Assembly (NCBI GenBank): GCA_026874595.1
Contig: CM049322.1
Span: 9,532,400 to 9,596,399, forward strand
Direction of reading: 5' to 3'
Source of the DNA: Sipunculus nudus
Taxonomy: Eukaryota > Annelida > Sipuncula > Golfingiida > Sipunculidae
DNA length: 64,000 nucleotides
Below the pieces are notes generated by a model that worked only from the letters and a program-made list of their open reading frames with translations, had not been told where the DNA came from and made no database searches. Every line of letters starts with the position of its first letter. Within the stretch, counting starts at the first letter, position 1. Made by a program: the position numbers and the translations under genes. Of the stretch, positions 52,107 through 63,854 are shown piece after piece.

Positions 52107-54592
52107 CTGAAAAGGATCAGGAAAGCATGCAGAAAGCGGAACATCAGAAACAACATGACGGAAGGAAGAAACGCCCAGTTCCCATGCCCTATTACAATCA
52201 TCCAACTGCACTATGAAGACTTTATTTGCATTAAGAATTATTTAATTGAATGCTTATCAACATGAATCTAGATTTCACAAGGATGTTAAATTATCTGGCT
52301 ACCTGGTTTTGCTTTATGGAATATATAACCTCTGAAGAATGGGGGTATAAAATGAATTTGATCTAAAAACCATCTGTCTAATATATAAAGGTGTAATCCA
52401 ATTTCAACAGATTGAGGTGAAATGATTAACTGGTGCAGTTATTTTTTATCACAAAATGTATATAAGCAGATTTTCCAGTTGTTTAGATAATGAAACTTTA
52501 GGGTTTTGAGTCACCTGAATTTTTCGCCCATACATAATCATAATTTAGTCAATTTAAGTTGATAAGGGAAGCTCCAAGGGTTGGAGCTACCTGATTGGTC
52601 CACCTTTCTAATGAATATTCATGATATGACCAAATAAAGTTGATTTTAGAATAAAGATGCCTCATCTAACTTTCCAAATATACAATAGTCAACCATTGAT
52701 ACTTAATAAATTAAATATCAAACAATGTGCAATTTAACCTCCAATTTTTTTTCAACCAATGCAGTACCAAAGTATTGGTTCTAGAGGGGCCTATTGAGCC
52801 TTCTGTCTTTAGTATACAGGAAGTTTAATGAAGTAATTGTGAAAATATACATGCTTATCATCATTATCTTCCTGCCAAAATCAGATTGGGTGCTTTTCCT
52901 CCACAAGAATACGCCTCCAAAAGTTAATTTTTTAACCTGTATTATCAAATTACGAGAAAATAAATTTTAATAAAATCAATACCAAAACATGTCCAAATCG
53001 CCATTTCCATAATTTTCTAATTTTAATTTCAAGGCCATCAGGCCAAGAGGGTAGAGACACTTTCCTCTGTTACCCATTAATTTGTTGAACTAAATGTATA
53101 ATATTGCAATATTCTTCTTTTTTTCACCCTATATATTAGACCATACTAAAAATTCAATAATACTTAATATGCAGTGTGGTCAGTAAACAGACAATCAAGA
53201 AGGCATGGTAAACAAATGTCATATAAATGCAGGTAATTCAAAATGTGGTTTTGCCATAAACAACACCATGCAAAATTAAACCCTTATCTTCAACTCTTTT
53301 CAGCATTTGTTAAACAGAGATAAAATTATTTAATGCTTTAACATAACCAACCTGTTATATGCATTCAGCATAAATTATCAACATCTAGGAAAAACTTATC
53401 ATTAGCTGAAATTAAATCATAATCAATCATGCTCAACAGGAAATTAATAATTCAATAAAACAATATTTATATTCAGCATTATCATAATAATCATCATACA
53501 ACATAATCAGCTGAAAAGCATAGATGCTCCAACATGTATAGCAGCATCCTTATGTACAAAGTCTCGTTAGTAATCATCTGAGCTATAATGACACATTACC
53601 TATGATACATGAAACAATGCATGATAGAATACATATTAAATATATTATAATTTAGTTCTTTTTTGTCCATAAACCTGAACTTCCTCTCCTAAAATATTTC
53701 AATGTTTGCCATGACAATGTAAATTATAATGCTTCATGAACAATTGATGAAGAATCTGAAACAGATGCTCCAATTGGTTTAATAATGCAGTGATTAGCCA
53801 ATCAGATGCTGTTCAGACAGTCTCTGACCAATGATGAATTAGCATTAGGGGATAAAGTTTACTTAATCCCTTCTGATTGGCTATCTTCCAGAGAAAATCA
53901 AGCTGTACAATTATTTATTATAAAAGAAGCATGAAGGCAAATGGCATGGCAAACTTCACAAAGAATAGCAAAGACTAAGAAACTGAACTCAAATACAACT
54001 TGTATGTACATGTACTGTATCATGTGTCGTATCAGGAGTGATCCAACTATCACGATACACATCATATCATGAGATAGTGTGTAATTACAGCACTAGGGAA
54101 AATTTGTGATCTAGAAAAATAATCTGAAATAATAAACTGATTTGTAATTAGTTGAAAAAGCCTGTGCTACAATGTATCAGCAGTAGCCAAGATGAGCAGC
54201 ACTGGTTGCAATGAAATCAGCAAGAATCATCTTTTCTTTCAGAGGAAGGTCAAGGTCACTTGCTCACTGGACATGGAGAAATTATTGTATATAGATAATT
54301 AATCACTGTCATTTTGTAAAGTGTAAACTTTTAATTGCAACTTCTCTTACTAAAAGATCAAATTATGCCAGGTTCTGTCTGTGCTTGGCAGTTTTCTTTC
54401 AGCGTTTTATCTCAGGAATTTCTCTAGGCCAGCAAACCCTGGTTTTTTGCTCATGATTTTAAGATGTGACACTGCACATATGTGATTACATGTGCTTTGA
54501 GTACCACAGGGGTATATGCCTGCAGGCAAAAAAAATAAAACAAGGGTTGAGATGCTTATTGTCAATTAAGTAATTTGCATATGACTTTCATA

Positions 54593-54604
54593 TGACCTTG
54601 ACCT
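54593..54604 (-). promoter_or_regulatory. DR0 repeat downstream of stalk exon
   Basis: The minus strand reads AGGTCAAGGTCA, which also contains the extended TCAAGGTCA site of ERR/SF-1/FTZ-F1 receptors. It starts 32 bases after the 54,636-54,695 exon. Confidence 0.45.
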
Positions 54605-54635
54605 AGTTTTCATACACTGACCCACATAAGCTCAC

Positions 54636-54695
54636 CTGTAACAGCTAAACTACCAGCACTACTTGTGCTGTCTGTAATACTGTAATCAGTTGTTC
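54636..54695 (-). CDS. Membrane protein: stalk exon (20 codons)
   Basis: A 60-base exon, phase 1-1, with acceptor GTGCTTTACAG and donor GTGAGC. It encodes (G)TTDYSITDSTSSAGSLAVT, a Ser/Thr-rich peptide suited to O-glycosylation. It is in frame with the exons at 55,720 and 52,062 and skippable without a frameshift. Confidence 0.66.
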
Positions 54696-55657
54696 CTGTA
54701 AAGCACACATACTTGTAAACTACATTGTTTTTTTTATTAAACGCTTGGCTGATGGTCCTTAGGTGCAGTTCAATTACTATTGCATAATGGTGATTTTTAA
54801 CATTTTACCTTTGGGAACTATTCCAAGTAATTTCCAAATTACAAATGGTTATTTTAATCTGATGGGAATGATTAAAATCAATGGATTTAGTAGGATTCTC
54901 TGTTTAATAATATTTGTATATACAGCTTCATTATAATATAACTTTGTTACTATTGTCTTTTTTGGCAACAATTTCCTGTAAACTCATTCAGAATACTGGA
55001 ACAATGGGATCTTTGTTCCTAAAGTATCAATTTAACACTATCATTTTCATAACATAAAATATATTATTTGTTAAATTTTCTTGTCATATGTAATTTACCC
55101 AACACTGTGTCTTCTAGAATTCAATTTTCTGACTCTTTCAACAGCTACAGGGAAAAGCTATGGTGGAAATCATTACTTTTTTTACATTAAATCAAAACCT
55201 TTTGGTTGTGAAATTCTTTAAATACTTTCTATTTATACTATTTATGCACATACTATAAGATCTGAAATGTCTATCTAAAGTTCATTACTTTTTATTCCGG
55301 TCAATTTAAGTAATGACCTTAGAAAATAAGAATTTATGGCACTGTAATCACTCTATAAAGTCTTGACTATAAATACATTACAGTTTGATCTACTGATGCA
55401 ATCACTGAGAACTACAGCACTGAATAATGCAGAAAGCTACAGATGATTTAGCAGATAATCAAAATCAATTCATTATAAGCAGTCCATTAAAGCTACTATA
55501 TCCCACCACAATGTGTTAATTATAATATACAGCAGATTGGTCAAAGATGAAACCATACATTCCTGAAAGGTTAGTACTGCAGTTTACTTCAGCAGCTAAT
55601 CAGCAATTAATCCACAAAAATAAAATATTTTATGTAAAGGTCAAGGTTAAATCTTTC

Positions 55658-55710
55658 TTGACCTTGACCTTGTCATTGTGACCTTGACCCAGTTAGGTGA
55701 CCTTGACCCT
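55658..55710 (-). promoter_or_regulatory. Cluster of three AGGTCA-type sites downstream of stalk exon
   Basis: On the minus strand GGGTCAAGGTCACC (55,710-55,697), GGGTCAAGGTCA (55,690-55,679) and CAAGGTCAAGGTCAA (55,672-55,658) each contain the TCAAGGTCA extended half-site. The nearest starts 10 bases after the donor of the 55,720-55,773 exon. Confidence 0.5.
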
Positions 55711-55719
55711 TTTGCTCAC

Positions 55720-55773
55720 CTGTTGCCCCTTTTTTGGGTTCCTCTGTGACATGTACATAACTATCTGTGGGTT
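55720..55773 (-). CDS. Membrane protein: stalk exon (18 codons)
   Basis: A 54-base exon, phase 1-1, with acceptor TTAATATTATTTCAG and donor GTGAGC. It encodes (E)PTDSYVHVTEEPKKGAT. The frame is continuous with the 56,043-56,159 exon upstream and the 54,636-54,695 exon downstream. The peptide is polar and free of cysteine. Confidence 0.66.
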
Positions 55774-56042
55774 CTGAAATAATATTAAGTCACATGTTTG
55801 TGTATATAATCTGGAAACTGTAATTTCATTTTAATGTTTACTTTTAAAACAGCAAATTTAATTTGATTAAACACATGCCACACTAGCATGCACCAAAATA
55901 TCATAGATTTACTCATCACAGACAGTTAGTAGTGATTAAACAAACTTAAAAGGCTTCGTTATTAATTATAAATTAATGAAGAATAATACATTGGGACATT
56001 CAATGAACTTTTCAGTAAAAAAGGTAAAAAAGAGTGATGTAC

Positions 56043-56159
56043 CTGTCTTGCCAGCGGATGCACCGTTAGTGTTCTTGTCTTGCTCCTCTGTCGGCTCGGG
56101 TGTCGGGGCCTCTGTCTCGGGCTCAGGCTTTGGGGTGGTGGGTGGGGGAGTGGGACGCT
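56043..56159 (-). CDS. Membrane protein: Pro/Thr/Glu-rich stalk exon
   Basis: A 117-base exon, phase 1-1, with acceptor TTTATTGTATTAACAG and donor GTACAT. It encodes (x)RPTPPPTTPKPEPETEAP and continues with TPEPTEEQDKN and a Gly/Ala/Ser/Lys end. The proline- and acid-rich composition, raised G+C and clean splice frame set it apart from the surrounding A+T-rich sequence. It probably follows the last folded ectodomain exon, whose position is outside or near the right edge. The donor is the least canonical of the set (GTACAT), and no AGGTCA repeat follows it. Confidence 0.7.
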
Positions 56160-56462
56160 CTGTTAATACAATAAAATCACGTTATCAGCAAATTTCTTAT
56201 TTAGTTTTATTCTTTCATTTAAGGAGGATGCAAGTCCATGGTATATCTGTTAACCATACCAGAAACCAAACATGAGCCCAATAGAGAGTTAAATATTAGA
56301 TAAATAGGATAACAGATACATCACATATCATAAACATCATTGCTGTCATCATTGCCATCATTCATTCATCATATTCACAATCAGGTCCACTCAAAATATA
56401 TACTATATGATTAATATGATTAATAAGACACATTGTTATATATCTCTTTACTGATGCCACTA

Positions 56463-56580
56463 TCAACAATAGGACATCATCATTAACATCTCTGTCATCA
56501 TCAGCCATGCTGTGGTCCTCCTCCTCCTCATCATCATTATCATCATCATCAACAGCATCAGCATCATCAGAGGTACTTAT
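56463..56580. repeat. (ATC)n/(TCC)n trinucleotide tract
   Basis: Interrupted ATC repeats with a TCC block. The minus strand would encode a run of Asp and Glu, but no convincing splice sites frame it, so it is read as a microsatellite. Confidence 0.7.
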
Positions 56581-58310
56581 CTAACGAAAACATTATCAGT
56601 GCTATCAACATATCACATCATCACCAATATCATGATCATTAATGTTACCCTAAGTCATTCCGTTTGTTTTACTTTTTTAGATAAAGGAATACAGATGGCG
56701 TTATCTTCTGACATAAGATGAGCAATAGCTTTTCAGTTTGTGATGCTACTATATAATATATATTCAATATGTGTCAGTCTGCAAATATTACATTTTGAGC
56801 TGTGAGCCCTTATGTAAGAACAAGTTCTGAGTGGAAATATAACAGGAATGGATAAGACACAGTTAAGTGAACATATTAATAAAAAGTACCATTTCTGTTT
56901 TTTTTTTATATTTCTTATTTTTTTTTATTTTAACTCTAGGGTGCCAGCATAACTGATGCAGCTTAATTATTTCCATTTATAGAAATTTATAGATAATTTT
57001 TCTAAAAAAATTCATGGATTGTAACAAAAGTCAGTCACAAGGGTTATAATTAGGACAAATATAAAATGGGTCAGAGGCAATAAGCCATTCGGCAATTAAA
57101 TTTACAAGAGTAAACTGTAGGGATAATTATGTAGTCATGTCGCTATAAACAATGGATACTAGCAGCACAACTTCACAACTGTGAGCAATTTCCAGGGCAA
57201 TGGACAGTCGTAGATCAGATAAGCTCGTAAACGCTTCAGAGTTACGAGTTTACAAACTCTCTGGAGGGTTTGACGGAACAACTGGTATACAAAGACATGA
57301 TACTGACCCAGTTGTCTGGTCTCATTCTTGGAGACATCCCAAATCAAATACCTCACCCAATTACCCGATATATGGCCAATTGTCTTTGGTAAAATTTCCT
57401 AATTTTGCCTCCAATAAAAGCTGAATTATGATTAAGATGTCAGCTTACACTGAGGTTTTTTATGATGAGTAAATATTAGCTACACCTGAGCAGAACACGT
57501 AATGAATATGCTGCAGCTGATTATGATCCAATGAGTCTAGTTCTGATGATGAGCCATATTTAATTAAATGAAGGGTGATTCATTATTGTATTATTATAGT
57601 GTTAAAATGTGTAAGTTTTGGGAAGACATGTCTCATATTGTAAAATTTATCGAGTGTTTGTCTGGAACAAGTATGGGAAAGTATATATGGATACATATAT
57701 ATTATGTATATCTAATACCATATTTATACCATTTTGAACGCGGGTATGTTTTTTAGCTCTGTTAATTAGTCCTAATTTTCTTAATGTGTTGGTATATTAA
57801 GGATTTTCAATAACACCTATGTATAGGAGACTTTTATTTATTTTCATTAATATTTTGGGCAGTGTGAAATGGGAGTGAAACAGACCCATGAAAATACTGT
57901 GGGTTAAATTATGTGATAGGCTTATATATGAGTATATACAGTATTGTTTCTACAGGTTCCATATGAATATACTTTTTTGAAATCCTAATCAAACATGGAT
58001 CAATAACAAGCAACTGCTGACAGAAATAGAAGCAACAATCAGGATTCCCACCAGCATTGACAAAACCCTCAAAAACCACAAAAGTTTAATTTCCCCACTA
58101 CCAGGATGGGCAAGTTATGACTCATGCACTTGCATTTTCAATTACTCATAAAGTCCAGAATTGTTTAGCCCCTTCATAAAACCACACAGTCAATGATTTT
58201 ATCTGATTACTTGATAATTAAAGATCACAGTAACACCGGCTTCGTGGATGAAAAAAAAACTATAAAGCAAAACCAATGATCCTGCACACATGTATCAGTG
58301 TTAATACATA

Positions 58311-58616
58311 TACCGTATTTGCCCGGATGAGTAATTTATTTAGTATGTGGTGTGTTCCTGATCCCTAATGAACGCTTCCTCCCATTTTAAGCCTAGATTT
58401 CCCCAAATTTGTTAGGTCACTGATTTTCCCAGTTAGGTGATGAAAGATTTGCCACACATAAACTTGAAAACATATGTCGTCTCATTGTTTAATTTAAAAA
58501 GATATGGCAACTTTGGATTGCAGGCACTAAATTTATTTTTTGCCTGCAAAATCAAAGAGAGCTGGGCGTTTATTAGAGAGGAGGGGTAGCTCATTAGGTT
58601 AAATTAAATACAGTAT
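58311..58616. mobile_element. Possible MITE with TACCGTATTT ends
   Basis: TACCGTATTTGCCCGGATGAG at the left and the reverse complement of a related end (TACTGTATTT, near 58,607-58,616) at the right frame about 305 bases. Interior GGGCGTTTATTAGAGAG is typical of dispersed invertebrate repeats. The inverted repeat is short and imperfect. Confidence 0.4.
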
Positions 58617-59963
58617 CTATTTTCATTTTAAATATTGTTTAAGTTCTTCTTTATTGGGCATTCAACTGAATCAGGAAGAATTAACCATATATATGTTTTT
58701 ATAAAGCCTTCTGGATTTCAATACCCACAGCAAGGTGTAATCTGTACTAAGGAGAAAAGAGACCTTTGGAATTTTATAGACATTTTCAAGATATACTGGA
58801 AATTATATTGTAATTTAAGAGAGAAATTCTATATTTGAGAATAGGAGATCTTTGAAATATTCTCTTCAGAATTTTGCCTGAATTTTTTTTTTTCCTGTGG
58901 GGGCCAGCAGAGATGGATCCACCCATCTACAACTACACCTTGAACTTACCGATGGATTGCTGCCTTTTTTTTAACATAAATAAACATCTTCAGTGATGAC
59001 TGAATAAGTATATAAATAATGATGTGTTATGTGTTTTGTATCTGTTTTAGATGTCTTATTCCCGGATGTCTTTATAACAAGCATATCAGAATACTAAGGA
59101 ACTAATATTATCGTAATAAATCATTCTTTACAGCAAACAGGGAATCTGTTTTTATATCATGGACACTATAAATAAAGGACATCCAGCTTTGAGGTAAAAT
59201 CATGAAAATACTTGTTTAAAAAAAAAACAACAAGAAAAAGAGTTAAGATGCTACACTCAGCCTGTAGTAACCAAGAGCTACATCCTGCAGTCTTGCATAC
59301 TCCTGCTGTTTAAGCTAGTCACCCACCAGAGTTATATCCCAGAGCCAATAGCCGCTACCATGAATAACAACGCAAACACTGGGGCATTTTTTTTGCAAAG
59401 ACTATTAACATGTAGGCAGCCTGAGTCAGGTCTATGGAAACTGCTGAGTCGGCAATATTGTGTCTCATCATTTTATTGTATCATCAAAAAGCCCAATTAC
59501 CCAGCGGAAGCCTGGTCATTTGTAAGTCTACGCCCTCAGAGGAGATCATGGGATATCGCTTTTTCCTGGACTCTTTTGTGATTGGTCTAGGGTATAACGG
59601 GACATTGTGTTGGGGTTAGGATATTTGCTCTCCAGTATTAGATGATTCATTTGATAAGAGTATTTTCTCAATGACTGGGTGAACACAGGGAATGCCAATA
59701 ACCTGCCATGTATATCATTTATATATGTAGGATTTATTTAATACATAAATATACAAAGTTTATCTTTGATTGTTAAATTTGTTGTACATGTAATATGTTT
59801 GAAGTCCTTCCAGAGTGTACACACAGAAATGTTAAATGTGTACATGTGTGTGTGTGTATGCTTGTTGAAGGGGAAATCCTTATATATTTTTTTAAATAAT
59901 AATATCACAATGATTTTGAGATAAAAAAAAAATGTTTCTAATAGTTTTACAAGAGTCAACTAG

Positions 59964-59966
<3 letters not shown>

Positions 59967-60054
<88 letters not shown>
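59967..60054. repeat. (AT)n microsatellite
   Basis: About 43 AT units with two ATAC interruptions; a run of 16 Gs lies further right, near 60,884-60,899. Confidence 0.95.
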
Positions 60055-60055
<1 letters not shown>

Positions 60056-61918
60056 CAATGTCCTAACATACTGTTTTTAACTTGTATACATGATTATTTT
60101 TTGCAGTTTTCTTTTAGTAAGTGTTTTGAGATGGTTCCTTATTTACGAAAAAAATCTTTTGAAATATGTGGGGGCAATATGAAAGATCAATTTTTTTATA
60201 ATTTTACAGGCAAGCTTAGTCTGAAGAATTAGGAAATAGACCATTGGGAACAGAAAATAAATGGAATGAGTTTTTGATTATCTTTATATATCTTTGATTA
60301 TCTAATATTTGATGCTACTTACATACTTGAGAAACCAATGAGGTTATGGAGAAAAGTACTGTTCATCTGAGTTGATTGAGGCAATAATTCCCCTATTAAT
60401 AATACTGTATTCGATGTAATAAGCCCCCTCCCCCCATGATTTTTTTTAGAATTTTCTTTGAGAAAAAGGAAGGGATGAGATATTCTCACCTAAAAAAGAA
60501 ATTGGCAATACTTACTGTCACAAATATTTTGCCACCTCGCCTGATGATTAAAAATAAAATAGAAGGACGGCTTTTTTGGGTTTATTGGCATCTGTTTCTG
60601 GGATTTTCTGTCCTGTGATTTGCAGAAGATGGTGTCCCAGCTTTGATCAAAATGTGCTGGCTTGTTTACATTAGCAGGAGATTTTATTTGCTATTCAAGT
60701 TCCATGCTTATGTAATATGTTGGTATTAATATGATGAACACACTAAATACATCGTTTGAATTGGAACTGATTTGATTCACATTGCTATACAATCATCATT
60801 TGGTTTCTTTTGCCGCAAATTTGCTGTGATGTCAAACAAAAGTGTCAGTATCACCGCGGATACATGTGACAACTCAAACTGAGGTGGGGGGGGGGGGGGT
60901 TTGGGCAATAAAAATATTTGTTAAAAATCAATTTTGAGAGCTCCCAGGGCACTCATTATGTCGAATATGGTATAACAAATTTAAAACAATGGTAAACATA
61001 GGGCAACCCAAAGTATGGCACTTGTCCACCATGCCTCATCAGTTTGAAGTGTCTTTACCTTTCTCTATTGGGCTGGTAAGGTGAGACAGGGAGAGATGGT
61101 AATCTCCCTTGTATAGACTACAAAGATAAGTGCACTAAATGACCCCTATTGCTATTATCTAACATGATTACATCTTCTGTATTTGCGGATGTCTGGCTTA
61201 CGTATGTTATCAAATATGAAAAAAGTCTGTGTAAATATTATTTGTATGTCTAATGATATGTATACATGCTCAGTGTAGAATGTATATATGAGGCCATCAA
61301 GTAATAGCTTCTCAGGATGCAGTTGGACTGACGTTGTATCTTAAGTGATAGGACAATCCAACCAGGCTTTAAATCTGTCTTGAACACCCCTCAGATTGTC
61401 CCATTTCTCAAATTTATGGTAATACCGCCAGCCGTGTGTAACTTGTAATCTGTATCTATGTAGAGTTGCAGGGATTAAACATGTTGCTGTTGTCATAGCG
61501 ATTATCATGTTATCAATCATAACGACTTGCACACTTTCATTATATTATTATTACTGTTGTGTCATTAACAGCTCACATATGCTAACTGGTATATAAAGAT
61601 ATTACATAATTTTATCCAAACATACTAACACTAGATATTTCTCTTGACTGACAGTTCATTATTCATTAATTACCAGTAGAGGTGTCATCCTGAAAAAAAT
61701 AAAATCTGCTGTGGTGACCCAATAACCCAGAGTAATTTCAACAATCATTACATTTGAATGATAACTACTGAAATAATTTATTTTCCAAAAGATATGCATA
61801 CTGACAAATTATATCTAAATTACTTTCTCTATAAATAATAGGGTAACATTACTGGGCCAAATAGAAGGATTTTAATAAATTCAAGAAACTGATGGATTAT
61901 CGGAACATGAGCCTTAAG

Positions 61919-62037
61919 GCATTATGGGAATGCATTAAAACAATTGGGGAAATCCTAATGCATTGTGGTCCAAGGGACTGTTATAAATTGTGGGAAGGAT
62001 TAAGAGCATTATGGGAATAGAAATGGTGCATTATGGG
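61919..62037 (+). repeat. Repeated GCATTATGGGAA motif
   Basis: GCATTATGGGAA occurs at 61,919-61,930 and 62,006-62,017, GCATTATGGG at 62,028-62,037, and related GCATTGTGG and ATTGTGGGAA between. The motif is one base from the ZNF143/Staf core. Confidence 0.6.
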
Positions 62038-62280
62038 TTTATGAGACCTGGTAACACTCCCCAGTAGTTTCACCATAAGTTTCTGTAATACCCTGTAATA
62101 GTAAGGGGCGCCTGTTGTGTAATGTTGGGGCAGGGTGGTACAGCTGGGTACTGAGCAGGGTTGTTTATATAAGATAATACAGGGGTGATTCAGGGGTCTT
62201 GTTACAATAGGGTCATGACCCAAGCTACCTGCTCACAACCAATTATCCCCATGTGGTGCTGACTTCACGACTGTAAAAAA

Positions 62281-62350
62281 AAATAAGGTGTACATGTGTA
62301 TGTGTGTGTGTGTGAAAGAGAGAAAATGAGAGGGAGAGGGAAGGGGCAGA
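62281..62350 (+). repeat. (TG)n and (GA)-rich simple repeats
   Basis: TGTGTATGTGTGTGTGTGTG followed by AGAGAGAAAATGAGAGGGAGAGGG. Confidence 0.8.
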
Positions 62351-63633
62351 AATGGTGTGAGAGAAGAGAGAAATGTTGTTAGCAGAGGCTATATACACAC
62401 ATTAATATTATTATTAATGAGATTGATATATGTAATGTTTCAGTGAAAGATGTATGGGGAGGGGTGGAGGTTGTGGGGCATAGGATGCACAGAGCTAAAT
62501 TAACCAATATATATAACTATATTAAAATCTCAGAAAATATAGTTAAATTTAATGAAGAGCAAACTATGTAAAAAACATATTAGGAAATGAAATATCACTC
62601 TGAAAAAAAAACAAAACAAACAAAGGCAGTCACTTGTAAATAGAACAGCAAAGTTATTTGGATTCATGTTGAAAATCACTTAATATTACTTACACCTGAT
62701 ATTTGTATTGCATACTACATATTCTGACCCCTGATCTTGAATGAATGGTGTGTCATGGTTACTTGTGGAGAAGTAATGTGCATTTTTAGAGGCCTCCAGG
62801 TTGTATCAAGGGTGGTCTTAATAGGTCCACCAGAAGCCAAGTAACATTCTTGTAAAGTGGCCTGCAATTTGTCTGGGTGGAGAAAGGAAACCTAGAACCC
62901 CTGCCGTGTTTTGTCAACTAGCAAAAACCAGCAAGACCCCAGAGGCAGTCAACTATGAAAGGACTAGTGGAGGAGACTGGTACCTGAAGGTTTGTGGTAA
63001 CTAAAGCAAGTGGACGGATCATCATTATTGGTTAAATTATAATGTAACCTGAGTATAAGTGCAGGCTGCAGTATGTAATACAGTGATGTTAAACTCATTA
63101 TGATTCATTAAGTTTAGGTTTTAGTGTGGATACAACTGGAATATTCCTGACTTTCTTTCCAAGGGACCATAATTATCAACTTAAATTGTTCGGTCTCTGT
63201 TTGCAAAATGTAACATAAGCTATATATTTTTTTTTATTTTTTTTCCTGCTGTTGTAGAAATAGATCATCAATATAATCTTAATTATAGTTATCATAATTT
63301 TTAGAATTAGAATTCTAACTATTAAGTGTTCCAGATTACAATCACAGTGTCTTATGTGCCTTATACACTCTTAAATTTACCTATGATATATCAGTGTATC
63401 ATTAATCAACCATCATTATGTAAAGGAAGCAGTCACTTAGGGATGACATCTTATATGCATAATGGTATAATATATAATTATAGCAGACTCAGCAGGTAAA
63501 ATGTTGTCTATGTGCTAAGGAACACTGACTTGCTGGAGCTTCATTCTTCCATATAGTCACCCTTACATAACTGTGAGTGAAAAGAAGTCAGAAGCTAATT
63601 TAGATATTTGAGCACCTGAGTGGTTTATGACAA

Positions 63634-63646
63634 TGACCTCTGACCT
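63634..63646 (-). promoter_or_regulatory. Perfect DR1 downstream of a candidate exon
   Basis: The minus strand reads AGGTCA G AGGTCA. It begins 19 bases after the end of the candidate exon 63,666-63,698, the same arrangement as at the other stalk exons. Confidence 0.4.
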
Positions 63647-63665
63647 TTAACACAAGGTCATATAC

Positions 63666-63698
63666 CTGTTACACCTGTACCCTCAGTTGCCATGGTAA
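63666..63698 (-). CDS. Candidate additional stalk exon (11 codons)
   Basis: A 33-base stretch bounded by AG (GGGGTAAGCAG) and GTATATG. In phase 1-1 it encodes (x)TMATEGTGVT, ending in VT like the 54,636-54,695 exon, and would join directly to the 56,043-56,159 exon. The acceptor has almost no pyrimidine tract, so support is weak. The DR1 just downstream is the main reason to keep it. Confidence 0.28.
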
Positions 63699-63854
63699 CT
63701 GCTTACCCCCACAGTTCAGAGATATATATCAAATTCCTACTCTTGCCTTTCCGTCAGGTACTCTATCTGTTCCCACTTGTTTGCTTAACAATCTTCTGTA
63801 GCTGTAACCAGTTCTCTTCATTCTATTTTATAAAACCTGTTTTTCTTTTCAGCC

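Noticed and set aside
56463-56580. Acidic Asp/Glu-rich minus-strand reading
   Set aside because: Product of (GAT)n/(GAG)n repeats; the only possible acceptor is poor and stops follow.
60512-60536. 25-base candidate exon (minus) with good splice sites
   Set aside because: Length and phase do not fit the 1-1 pattern; fits only with an unseen phase-0 exon upstream.
61059-61072. 14-base candidate microexon (minus)
   Set aside because: Good pyrimidine tract and donor, but only an incoming phase 2 avoids a stop, unlike all other exons of the gene.
61341-61532. 63-codon minus-strand open frame
   Set aside because: No family resemblance, and no splice signals place it in the membrane-protein gene.
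61674-61689. 16-base candidate microexon (minus, DDTST)
   Set aside because: Strong acceptor and usable donor, but it needs an incoming phase 0 that no seen exon supplies; phase 1 gives a stop.
62693-62810. Minus-strand stretch encoding EYVVCNTNI before a GTGTAAGT donor
   Set aside because: It faintly resembles the end of an Ig-type domain, but no acceptor was found and a stop lies just upstream.
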